Assembly: GCA_050117315.1 (NCBI GenBank)
Contig: JASFMY010000011.1
Span: 19,155 to 83,154 of the forward strand
Direction of reading: 5' to 3'
Source of the DNA: JANQIV01 sp050117315
GTDB taxonomy: Bacteria; Bacteroidota; Ignavibacteria; Ignavibacteriales; Melioribacteraceae
Length of the DNA stretch: 64,000 nt
Positions 18,201 to 25,621 of this stretch are shown in pieces. The notes under the pieces were generated by a model. That model saw only the letters and a program-made list of their open reading frames with translations, was not told where the DNA came from and ran no database searches. A program made the translations under genes and the position numbers. Within the stretch, counting starts at the first letter, position 1. Every line of letters starts with the position of its first letter.

Positions 18201-18683
18201 GCTTGCGGAGTAGTAACTGATTTTAGAACGAAGATTGATAAATCCGGAAGAACAATGGCGTTCTTTAAAATAGACGATTTTTCAGGCTCATGCGAGTGCT
18301 TGATGTTCTCAAAAATTTATGAAGAGTTCGGTGAATGTATCAAAGAAGAAAACACAGTATTTGTAAAAGGCAAACTTGAGAGTAGCGGCGATGCTGTTAA
18401 GCTGCACATTAATGAAGCCTTACCACTTGAAGATGCAAAAAATAAACTAACAAAAAAAATGATACTATGTGCAAATACAAATACTCATAATGCAGAAACA
18501 ATAATGAGTTTAAAAAATGCATTAATCAAATCCGAGGGAATTACTCCGGTAATAATTTCGGTAAGAGATAACGGAAACAGCAGAAATTTTTATCTCGATC
18601 TACAAGTTTCATTAAATAATGATCTAATAGAAGAAATTAATAAGATTCTTGGAAAGGAATCGATTATTTATTCATCCCGTTAA
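15231..18683 (+). CDS. dnaE: DNA polymerase III subunit alpha
   Basis: The replicative DNA polymerase catalytic subunit (1150 residues). The PHP domain opens with FVHLHNHSHYSLQDA and ALTDHGVMFG. The palm catalytic acidic motif PDIDVDFADD is at about 402-411, preceded by GPGRGSAAGS (residues about 362-371). FNKSHAVAYSIVAYQTAYLK and the ALYRPGPMEFI segment are classic for DnaE. An OB fold lies at about 980-1060 (ITACGVVTDF, FFKIDDFSGS). The PHP histidines seen (HLHNHSHYS) suggest an intact metal site. The start ATG follows a purine-rich AAAGGAAAG at a reasonable distance. Confidence 0.97.
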   Translation: MGDFVHLHNHSHYSLQDAAASIDGLIDATCRCNQHALALTDHGVMFGASEFSKKAKKAGIKPILGVEAYIVMEGSRKEKGINKAEGRKKTYNHLVLLAKDKKGYKNLIKLTTIGFTEGFYYKPRIDLDMLRKYNEGIICTSACLAGPICTPLLNGDYGKAKQNALILQEIFGEDFYLELQDHNLEQDQIILKGIPKLSEELGIKMIATNDIHYIEKEHSIAHNILLHLGDKTGQVDYRNLRYKTDQIYFKTTEEMKQLFKNYNGAIENTLEIEEKVKFQLEFEGFHYPNFPIPKNSDAKNLDEYFELLAREGLHKKFDKMTSQIEDRFNYEIGIIQQMGYSGYFLITQDFINAAKQRGIPVGPGRGSAAGSLVAYCLGITNVDPLEYDLLFERFLNPARKSMPDIDVDFADDQRGEVIEYVKERYGEESVCQIITFNRLSSKAVLRDVARVLKIPIPTVNNITKWIPSKFGRVFTIDQALKEVPELKWVKDSDDPQIQELIKYSKILEGMNRNASKHAAGVVITPGNVDNFVPLAKAGGDEGDIVTQFNMKELDDAGLLKMDFLGLRTLTIIRDTIDLIKENRDENVDIESIPLDDKETYKLFSEGRTTAVFQFESGPMREHLKNLQPASINDLAAMNALYRPGPMEFIDDFIDRKHGRKKIEYLHPLLEDILKDTYGIIVFQEQVIKIANVIAGMSLAEADILRRAMGKKDLAAMAEQKKKFISGAVENSIKKEIAEEIFTVIDKFANYGFNKSHAVAYSIVAYQTAYLKAHYLEEFLAANLTNEFGNTDKVTLFLEDCRKHKVSVLSPDVNNPSTFFKVNGNKIVFGMSAIKNVGVNAVKELENKRESLGRDFTSIYDLCSNVDTRVINKRVLEGLVLAGAFDHLKGNRAQNFAAIENALHFGSKAQSAKEEHSNSLFGDSDESIEIMEPELPEVELWSEKVCLAKEREVLGFYLSDHPLRHFEREYKSFANVHLGEPSTFKFEETITACGVVTDFRTKIDKSGRTMAFFKIDDFSGSCECLMFSKIYEEFGECIKEENTVFVKGKLESSGDAVKLHINEALPLEDAKNKLTKKMILCANTNTHNAETIMSLKNALIKSEGITPVIISVRDNGNSRNFYLDLQVSLNNDLIEEINKILGKESIIYSSR

Positions 18684-18758
18684 TAAAAATCAAGATGTTG
18701 ATTTAGGATATTGTATTTTTTATTTTCGAAAATTATTTAAAAATATAATAGGTAAAAA

Positions 18759-19583
18759 ATGGAAAAAAAATGGGCTTTAATTCTTGGTGCCTCAAGCGGA
18801 TTTGGTGGAGCTGCTGCAGTTGAACTTGCTAAAGCCGGATATCATATATTGGGAGTGCATTTAGACCGCCAGTCTACAATGCCCCAGGTTAATTCAATAA
18901 TTAGAAAAATTGAAAAGACTAGTCGTAAGGCAATATACTTTAATGCTAATGCTGCCGATGCAATAAAAAGAAACGACATACTAGATGAAATAAAAGAAAG
19001 ATTTTCTACCAAAGAACTCCCTGATGTTCATATACTTATTCATTCCCTTGCATTCGGTACATTAAAGCCGTATATATCAAAAAATCCAAATGAGTGTGTT
19101 ACACAGGCCCAAATGCAGATGACTATGGATGTAATGGCGCATTCAATTGTTTATTGGACCCAAGGCTTAATTCAAAGAGATTTATTTTCTCACGGTGGAA
19201 GAATTTTTGCACTTACAAGTGCAGGCTCGCAAACTGTGTTCCCAAGTTACGGCGCTGTTTCTGCTGCTAAGGCCGCACTGGAGTCGCACATGAGACAACT
19301 GTCAATGGAATTAGGTTCAATGAATATTACTGCAAATGCAATAATGGCGGGAGTAACAGACACACCCGCTTTGAGAAAAATTCCGGGAAGTGATAAGATG
19401 GTTGATGCTGCGATAAAGAAAAATCCGTTTGGGCGTTTAACTACTCCTGAGGATGTTGCCAAAGTGATTGTAATGCTCTCGGCGCCGGAGGCAGACTGGG
19501 TTTCCGGGAACGTAATAGGTGTTGACGGTGGTGAGTACGTAGTCAACTATTACGGTGAAAGAGTAAAGACCAAAATAAAATAA
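18759..19583 (+). CDS. Enoyl-ACP reductase-like SDR (FabI/FabL type)
   Basis: A 274-residue short-chain dehydrogenase fold protein. The nucleotide motif GASSGFGGAAAVELAKAGY lies at about 10-28. The active-site region SYGAVSAAKAAL gives Tyr164 and Lys171, spaced Y-x6-K, the arrangement of enoyl-ACP reductases rather than the Y-x3-K of ordinary SDRs. ITANAIMAGVTDTPA and VSGNVIGVDGGEYV fit FabI/FabL. It most likely catalyses the last reduction of the fatty-acid elongation cycle. It stands 16 bases before an acyl-CoA dehydrogenase. A ketoreductase role is less likely. Confidence 0.75.
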   Translation: MEKKWALILGASSGFGGAAAVELAKAGYHILGVHLDRQSTMPQVNSIIRKIEKTSRKAIYFNANAADAIKRNDILDEIKERFSTKELPDVHILIHSLAFGTLKPYISKNPNECVTQAQMQMTMDVMAHSIVYWTQGLIQRDLFSHGGRIFALTSAGSQTVFPSYGAVSAAKAALESHMRQLSMELGSMNITANAIMAGVTDTPALRKIPGSDKMVDAAIKKNPFGRLTTPEDVAKVIVMLSAPEADWVSGNVIGVDGGEYVVNYYGERVKTKIK

Positions 19584-19599
19584 ATTACAGGAATACATA

Positions 19600-20742
19600 A
19601 TGTTCGAATTCAAATTTACTGAAGAGCAATTAATGCTCAGAGATATGGTTCGGGATTTTACCAACAATGAAATCAAACCTATATCATCCAAGATTGACGA
19701 AGAAGAAAAAATACCGGAAGAATTAATTAAAAAATTAGCCGAGCTGGGAATCCTCGGTGTTTCATTCCCTGAAGAATACGGCGGCGGCGGATTTGGTGAA
19801 GTAGGCTATTGTTTAACACAGGAAGAAATTGCACGCGGCTGTATGTCAACTGCCACATTTATTGGAGCACATCAGTCAATAGGTGCAAACACTATATATT
19901 TAGGAGGTTCCGAAGAACAAAAGAAAAAATATTTAACACAACTTGCATCCGGTGAAAAGATAGGTGCTTTTTGTTTAACCGAAGCACAAGCAGGATCGGA
20001 CTCATTCCATTTGAAAACAAGAGCGGAATTAGACGGCGACGAATGGGTTATTAATGGTGAAAAATTATGGATTACCAACGGAGGAATAGCAGACATAGTT
20101 TCCGTATTTGCAAGAACCAACAAAGGAATAAGTACATTTATAGTTGAGACAGATAAACCGGGCTACAGTGCCGGTCCGCCTGAAAAGAAAATGGGAATAA
20201 AAGGAAGTGTTACAAATCCAATTACTTTTGATAATGTAAGAATACCGAAAGAAAACTTGATCGGTAGAGACGGTAGAGGTTTTATACTTGCCATGAAAAC
20301 ACTTGATGCTGGCAGGTTGGGTTTAGGTGCAGCATGCTTAGGTGCAGCAAAAGAATTATTGGAAATGTCAACAGACTATGCTAAACAACGTAAACAGTTT
20401 GATAAATCAATTAGTAATTTTCAGGGCATTCAATTTATGCTTGCTGAAATGGCTATAATGATTTATACCATGGAATCCATAGTTTACAGAACCGCTGTTG
20501 ATTACGATTTGAAAAAAGATATTTCGCGACAATCGGCAATTGTTAAGTATTATTGTTCCGAAAATCTGGATAAAATTGCAGATTATGCAGTTCAAATTCA
20601 TGGCGGTATGGGGTATTCAAAAGAACTGCCGATTGAAAGATATTATAGGGACTCAAGGATTAACAAAATATTTGAAGGAACAAACGAAATACAAAAAGGA
20701 ATTATTGCCAGAGAAGTAATAAAAAGAAACGGAAAATTTTAA
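19600..20742 (+). CDS. Acyl-CoA dehydrogenase
   Basis: An FAD enzyme that introduces a trans-2 double bond into acyl-CoA, passing electrons to ETF. At 380 residues it is the short/medium-chain type. It has FCLTEAQAGSD (FAD/substrate loop), WITNGG, KMGIKGSVTNPITFDNVRIP, and DYAKQRKQFDKSISNFQGIQFMLAEM. The likely catalytic base is Glu359 in KIFEGTNEIQKG. IHGGMGYSKELPIERYYRD completes the family signature. Placement between the enoyl reductase-like gene and thioredoxin suggests one lipid-related operon. Confidence 0.93.
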   Translation: MFEFKFTEEQLMLRDMVRDFTNNEIKPISSKIDEEEKIPEELIKKLAELGILGVSFPEEYGGGGFGEVGYCLTQEEIARGCMSTATFIGAHQSIGANTIYLGGSEEQKKKYLTQLASGEKIGAFCLTEAQAGSDSFHLKTRAELDGDEWVINGEKLWITNGGIADIVSVFARTNKGISTFIVETDKPGYSAGPPEKKMGIKGSVTNPITFDNVRIPKENLIGRDGRGFILAMKTLDAGRLGLGAACLGAAKELLEMSTDYAKQRKQFDKSISNFQGIQFMLAEMAIMIYTMESIVYRTAVDYDLKKDISRQSAIVKYYCSENLDKIADYAVQIHGGMGYSKELPIERYYRDSRINKIFEGTNEIQKGIIAREVIKRNGKF

Positions 20743-20757
20743 AAAGGAGATAAATAA

Positions 20758-21084
20758 ATGAAACCGATAACTATCACTGATGATAATTTTGAATCAGAAG
20801 TAACGAATTCGAATATTCCTGTTATAGTTGATTTTTGGGCTACCTGGTGCGGCCCATGTAGAATGATTGCACCGATAATTGAAGAACTTGCTGACGAGTA
20901 TGACGGCAAAGTAAAAGTTGGGAAACTCGATGTTGATGATAATCAAAACACATCGATTAAATTCGGTGTAAGGAGCATTCCTACCGTATTGTTTTTTCGT
21001 AATGGAGAGTTGAAAGATACAATAATCGGGGCAGTGCCAAAACAAAACTTTGTTGATAAAATAGCTGCTATGCTTAATAATTGA
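20758..21084 (+). CDS. trxA: Thioredoxin
   Basis: A general cytoplasmic disulfide reductant of 108 residues with the redox motif WCGPC (Cys31 and Cys34), FWATW before it, and the cis-proline region RSIPTVLFF. A strong AAAGGAG ribosome binding site precedes the ATG. It ends a three-gene run. A short TTGAATA/TATTCAA dyad 10 bases after the stop lacks a T-tract and is not called a terminator. Confidence 0.95.
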   Translation: MKPITITDDNFESEVTNSNIPVIVDFWATWCGPCRMIAPIIEELADEYDGKVKVGKLDVDDNQNTSIKFGVRSIPTVLFFRNGELKDTIIGAVPKQNFVDKIAAMLNN

Positions 21085-21269
21085 TAAACTTTATTGAATA
21101 AGTATTCAAAGAAAATATTAAAAAAAATTTTAAACCTATAGCTTTTGATTTTTTTGTTTGTGGAACTAATAAGAATTATTTGTTATGTTATATAAATATA
21201 TATTGATCATCTCATAAAATTCTTGGGCAAATTCTTATTAAGCTACTATTAGTAAAGATATTATTTATT

Positions 21270-22256
21270 TTGTTATTGAGTATTACAATAAATAATAATG
21301 TAATTGCTCAATTAGATAAATGGGCTTTCTTTAATACTTCCAATTCAAAATTACCATCTAATTCAATTCATGTTGTCAAATTTGATAGTAGCGGGGGTAA
21401 ATGGATAGGCACAAGAGATGCTGGCCTTGTATACTATAACAAAGATAAATGGGAAATTTATAATACTGATAATTCTTCTTTACCTCATAATAGAGTTTTT
21501 AAGATTGCTATTGATAGTGAAGATAATAAGTGGATTGGAACATTTGGTGGAGGAATTGCTAAAATTGGCAAGGAAGAGTGGACTGTTTATAATTCGGAAA
21601 ACTCTGGACTTTCAGATAATACTATTTATGCCATAGCATTTGATAAGAATAATGCCAAATGGTTTGGTACGGCGGGAGGAGGAATATCAATTTTTGATGA
21701 TCAACATTGGATAACATACTCACCTAAAAACTCAATACTTCCAAATCAAAAGATTACGTCCATTTTAATTGATGGTGATATCAAATGGATCGGAACGGCA
21801 GACCAATTAGTAAGAATCAAAGATGAAGATTGGAAGTTAGGTAGCGAATTAAATTTTGATCCTCCGCCTTATGCGGTTTATTCTATTACTAAGGATAAAA
21901 CCAACAGAATCATATTTGGACTAAAAATGTCAGGTGTTGCAATCTTTAACGGCAAAGAATACTTCCATTATAATACAAAAAATTCAGTGTTACCTGGTTT
22001 AAGGGCTTATTCTGTTGCTGTTGATAGCAACAACAATGTTTTGATTGGTATTTTTGGTGCAGGCTTAATAAAATATAATGAACTTGGTGAATGGGTAGTA
22101 TTCAACAAAGATAATTCTCTTTTACCTGATGATTTTATCACTTGGGTTGAAGTCGATAAAAAAAATAATATTTGGATTGGTACATACAGAGCAGGAGTTG
22201 TCGTTTTCAATGAAAACGGGTTACCTCTGGATATGTTTGAAAATAAGAAAAAATAG
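21270..22256 (+). CDS. Secreted seven-repeat beta-propeller protein
   Basis: About 328 residues made of seven consecutive repeats of about 42-45 residues, each with aromatic-x-x-Y/F-N, N-S-x-L-P, a hydrophobic strand, K-W-I-G-T and a G-x-G-hydrophobic strand. This is the two-component-regulator propeller type, enough for a complete seven-bladed disc, without kinase or sorting domains. A hydrophobic stretch ending VIAQ reads as a signal peptide. The start is unclear: TTG 21270 gives a shortened signal, and the open frame extends upstream (ILFILLLS preceded by KLLLVK) but offers no ATG, GTG or TTG. Function is unknown; a periplasmic or surface sensor or scaffold is possible. Confidence 0.72.
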   Translation: MLLSITINNNVIAQLDKWAFFNTSNSKLPSNSIHVVKFDSSGGKWIGTRDAGLVYYNKDKWEIYNTDNSSLPHNRVFKIAIDSEDNKWIGTFGGGIAKIGKEEWTVYNSENSGLSDNTIYAIAFDKNNAKWFGTAGGGISIFDDQHWITYSPKNSILPNQKITSILIDGDIKWIGTADQLVRIKDEDWKLGSELNFDPPPYAVYSITKDKTNRIIFGLKMSGVAIFNGKEYFHYNTKNSVLPGLRAYSVAVDSNNNVLIGIFGAGLIKYNELGEWVVFNKDNSLLPDDFITWVEVDKKNNIWIGTYRAGVVVFNENGLPLDMFENKKK

Positions 22257-22289
22257 CATAAAAGAAAAATATATACGTTGAATAAAACC

Positions 22290-22318
22290 TTGACAAAATA
22301 TTAAGCTTATGTTAAATT
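22290..22318 (+). promoter_or_regulatory. Predicted promoter (sigma70-like)
   Basis: TTGACA (22290-22295), a 17-base spacer and TAAATT (22313-22318). The -35 is a perfect consensus match and the spacing is ideal. It would produce an mRNA with a leader of about 285 bases before the receptor gene at 22614. Confidence 0.55.
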
Positions 22319-22539
22319 CTTATGCCAAATAAAGTTAGTTAGGTGGGCAATTACTAAGAGGTACTTCTTTTAACTCTTGTTTTATAAAATGTTTTAGTAT
22401 TATTTTAGTCGTATAAGGGTATAGACTTTATAGGTGTTTAGACTGTTGTCAGTCAAAAAAGTTCCAGGGCAAAAAAAATTCCAGGTAAAAAGCGTTTTTA
22501 CTTATAAATTATTTTAAAACTTTATCTAAGGAGGTGAAA

Positions 22540-22560
22540 GTGATATCAAAATTTTACTGA
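22540..22560 (+). CDS. Possible six-codon leader peptide
   Basis: GTG followed by five sense codons and TGA (MISKFY). It is preceded at 3 bases by TAAGGAGGTGA, an 11-base match to the anti-Shine-Dalgarno complement. The reading frame is too short to prove. The alternative is that the Shine-Dalgarno acts as a standby ribosome site for the receptor start 54 bases after the tiny frame ends. Confidence 0.3.
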   Translation: MISKFY

Positions 22561-22613
22561 TCTCTTAGATCTTTAGCCCTTTCTTTTATAATTAAACAAA
22601 CAAGGAGAATAAT

Positions 22614-25571
22614 ATGCTTCGAAAAATTTTTTACTTTTTGTTATTTGTAGCATTAGTACCTACATTAATGGCTGCAACGAAAGGTAGAATTAAGGGTACT
22701 GTTGTTGATTTACAAACAGGTGAACCCTTAATAGGTGCTAACGTAATTGTAGTCGGTTCAAGTATTGGTGCTGCAACAGATGCTAACGGTGATTTTGTTC
22801 TTTTAAACCTCGAAGCTGGTGTATATGATGTTAGAGCTTCCTATCTTGGTTATCAAACAATAACTCTAACAGACGTTAGGGTAAACGCAGATTTAACAAC
22901 CTACGTGACCTTCGAACTCCCCGACGAAGAAGTTACAGTAGGTACAGTCGAAATTGTTGCCGGGCGTCCCCTTATCAAAAAGGATGCTACCAACGCAACA
23001 AGAATTACAACCAGTGAAGATATAGAAGCTTTACCGGTAAGAGGCGTTAACAACATCATTGCCTTAACAGCAGGCGTAGTATTTCAAGATAATGTGATTT
23101 TTGTTAGAGGTGGTAGACCGGACGAAGTCGGTTATTATCTTGAAGGCCTAAAAATTAATAACGCTTTTACAGGACAAAGAGGTGTAACTCTTAACCAAGA
23201 TGTTTTGGAAGAAATTCAAGTACAGTCAGGAGGTTACACCGCAGAATTTGGTGGTGCTAATGCAGGATTGGTGAGACAGCAGTTGAAATCCGGCGGTCCT
23301 TCCTTCAAAGCTAGTGTTGAATACATTACGGACAATATAGGCTTTAAAAGTTCGGATGACTTCTTCGATGGTGAAAAAACCTTAGGAGCCTATACCTGGG
23401 GGTATGAAGAATTAAGCGCTAGTATTGGAGGTCCTCTTTTTTCTGACAATATAAAATACTTTGTGAACTTCAACAATACTTTTCAACGCGATGGCAACCC
23501 GCAGCCTTGGCCTGGAATAGATCTCGGCGTTGTAGAAGGCCAAACAGGTGATCAATTAGATCTTACTGTTACGGCCGGACCTCGTAAAAAAAATATGAGA
23601 AATACCTATACATTAACAAACACACTAAGTTTCGATTTTAAACCCTTTCTTTTAAGAATTACCGGTATTTATACTGACACTCGTCGTGATGGAACCGCTC
23701 TAAGTGTTTTTAATGCTTTTAATCCCAGAGGGTCAAACAGAGACGAAACTGATGCTAATTTTACAGCAAAACTTACTCATGTAATTAGTCCTTCAGTTTA
23801 CTATGAAGTTGGCGCCGGTTATTTCATGCAAGATTCCGAAAGGTATGATCCATGGTTGAAAGAAGACTATTGGTCATATGGCGACAGTGTTGCCAATGCA
23901 AATGCCGGATGGATTTGGACTAGATCGGAAAACGATCAAACCGGAAGATATTATGCTCCGCAAGATCTTGACATATTAGGGTTCGGATTTAGCCAGCCGG
24001 GCGATATCGATGCGAACTATGCTAAATTTGATAGAAAAAGAATATCCTTCTTCGGTTCTCTTTCTCTCCTAGTTGGTAAAATTCACTCTATTAAAATTGG
24101 TGGTGAATTTGAGCAAAATACTTTAAGAGGTTGGTCAACTTCAACTTTGCAAACTAACTATGCCCAGCTACTAAGTAGTGGAACCTCAAAGGAATCGATT
24201 TTGACAGTTAGTAGTGGTGTTAATAATTACGGTTATGACATATATGGCAACGAATATGACGGTGACGGTTTTTATGCTTCTAGAGAACCGGTTTTTGCCA
24301 GTGCTTATATTCAGGATAGAATAGAATTGGAAGACCTAATTTTAAACCTCGGATTGAGATATGACTATATAGATATTGATAATCTGGAGCTGACAGACCC
24401 TACAAGACCTGAGGTCGGTGTTGCACCTAACACACTTAAACTTATAGAAGAAGGATGGCAGGAAGTACCTTCCTTTAATTCTGTTAGCCCAAGAATAGGT
24501 CTATCATTCCCGGTAACAGATAAAACAGTTTTTCACGCTCAATATGGTAAGTTTGTGCAGCAAACCAGATTGCAGGATGCAATAGACGGTTATCACAGAC
24601 TAGCATGGGAATGGAACGGTGGTTTCCATATTAGTCAGCCTAGCGGAAATAATATTCGCCCAACACGTACAACACAATATGAACTTGGCTTTACCCAGCA
24701 ACTGACAGATTACATGTCTTTTGATATTACCGGTTATTACAAAGATATAAAAGGCAATGTTGTTTACATACTACAGGAGACTGTGCCTGGTTCGCCATTT
24801 AACGACTATGCCACATTAACAAACGGAGACTTTTCAACGATTAAGGGTGTTGAGATTAGTGTAAATATGCGCAGGCATCAAAGAATAGCATTTAATGGAT
24901 CAATTTCTTTCCAGGATGCGCAAGGTACGGGATCAAACCCTTATGCTAATGCCGGTATAGTTGGTGCTCCTATAGAAGGTAATATTTTTGTCCCTCAGTA
25001 TGTAGCGCCTTTAACATTTAATAAAGCAGTAACAGGTAATTTCAGTGTGGATTACCGCTTTGGTCCGGATGACGGTCCTTTACCTTTACATGATTTTGGT
25101 GTTTCTGTTTTAGGTAAATTTGATTCTGGGCATCCATACACCTTAGGCGAAGGTCAAGATTTACAAGCAGAAACAGATGCAAGGTTTAGACGTGCACTTG
25201 AACCGTTAAATTCTTCGTCCACTCCTTCTACTTTTCAGTTGGATTTAAGAATAGATAAAAGCTTTAATATATTAGATGACCTTTCGGCAAATATTTATTT
25301 GCAGGTTATAAACTTGCTTGATGCTGAAAATATACAAAATGTTTTCTTAAGAACCGGTTCTGCTGATGATGACGGATATATTAGTGATCCTCAAATTCTT
25401 GAAGGTTTGGTTGAGCAGTATGGCGATATCTATATAGATGTTTATAATGCCATTCAAATTGATTACCAGGAAGGTTTGGGAGTTTTTAACGATGGTACAG
25501 CTTTTAATACAACCGGTTTTCTATATGGCCCGCCTCGTCAAATCAGACTTGGCTTCAGGTTAGAATATTAA
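22614..25571 (+). CDS. TonB-dependent-receptor-type outer membrane protein
   Basis: 985 residues. A signal peptide (1-20, ending LMAA) is followed by a carboxypeptidase-regulatory-like domain (about 23-105: GRIKGTVVDLQTGEPLIGANVIV, VRASYLGYQTITL). Next is a plug domain with IIALTAGVVFQDNVIFVRGGRPDEVGYYLEGLKI, and then a long beta-barrel ending LGFRLEY with a terminal aromatic residue. SusC-like proteins share this order, but no SusD partner follows. Instead come a T9SS cargo and a PorV-like barrel, suggesting a role in surface protein handling or uptake. An AAGGAG site precedes the ATG. Confidence 0.85.
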   Translation: MLRKIFYFLLFVALVPTLMAATKGRIKGTVVDLQTGEPLIGANVIVVGSSIGAATDANGDFVLLNLEAGVYDVRASYLGYQTITLTDVRVNADLTTYVTFELPDEEVTVGTVEIVAGRPLIKKDATNATRITTSEDIEALPVRGVNNIIALTAGVVFQDNVIFVRGGRPDEVGYYLEGLKINNAFTGQRGVTLNQDVLEEIQVQSGGYTAEFGGANAGLVRQQLKSGGPSFKASVEYITDNIGFKSSDDFFDGEKTLGAYTWGYEELSASIGGPLFSDNIKYFVNFNNTFQRDGNPQPWPGIDLGVVEGQTGDQLDLTVTAGPRKKNMRNTYTLTNTLSFDFKPFLLRITGIYTDTRRDGTALSVFNAFNPRGSNRDETDANFTAKLTHVISPSVYYEVGAGYFMQDSERYDPWLKEDYWSYGDSVANANAGWIWTRSENDQTGRYYAPQDLDILGFGFSQPGDIDANYAKFDRKRISFFGSLSLLVGKIHSIKIGGEFEQNTLRGWSTSTLQTNYAQLLSSGTSKESILTVSSGVNNYGYDIYGNEYDGDGFYASREPVFASAYIQDRIELEDLILNLGLRYDYIDIDNLELTDPTRPEVGVAPNTLKLIEEGWQEVPSFNSVSPRIGLSFPVTDKTVFHAQYGKFVQQTRLQDAIDGYHRLAWEWNGGFHISQPSGNNIRPTRTTQYELGFTQQLTDYMSFDITGYYKDIKGNVVYILQETVPGSPFNDYATLTNGDFSTIKGVEISVNMRRHQRIAFNGSISFQDAQGTGSNPYANAGIVGAPIEGNIFVPQYVAPLTFNKAVTGNFSVDYRFGPDDGPLPLHDFGVSVLGKFDSGHPYTLGEGQDLQAETDARFRRALEPLNSSSTPSTFQLDLRIDKSFNILDDLSANIYLQVINLLDAENIQNVFLRTGSADDDGYISDPQILEGLVEQYGDIYIDVYNAIQIDYQEGLGVFNDGTAFNTTGFLYGPPRQIRLGFRLEY

Positions 25572-25621
25572 AAAAATATTTATTGTAGTTAAACTATAAT
25601 ATTTTAGGAGTTTATTGAAAT

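Larger units (their letters stand above)
22257..22613 (+). promoter_or_regulatory. Long leader region before the TonB/T9SS operon
   Basis: A 357-base stretch without a normal gene. It contains a sigma70-like promoter (22290-22318), a small hairpin GACTG-TTGT-CAGTC (22441-22454), and two similar TTCCAGG-containing runs at about 22461-22490. A perfect Shine-Dalgarno AAGGAGGTG (22528-22536) fronts a six-codon frame (22540-22560). The proper ribosome binding site AAGGAG sits just before the receptor ATG. No known riboswitch was recognised. Confidence 0.5.

Noticed and set aside
21094..21109. TTGAATA/TATTCAA dyad after trxA as a terminator
   Set aside because: Short AT stem, 2-base loop and no T-tract; too weak to call.
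25572..25621. Hairpin between the TonB-type receptor and the T9SS cargo as a terminator
   Set aside because: The dyad is AT-only and imperfect and runs into the ribosome site of the next gene; not enough to call.
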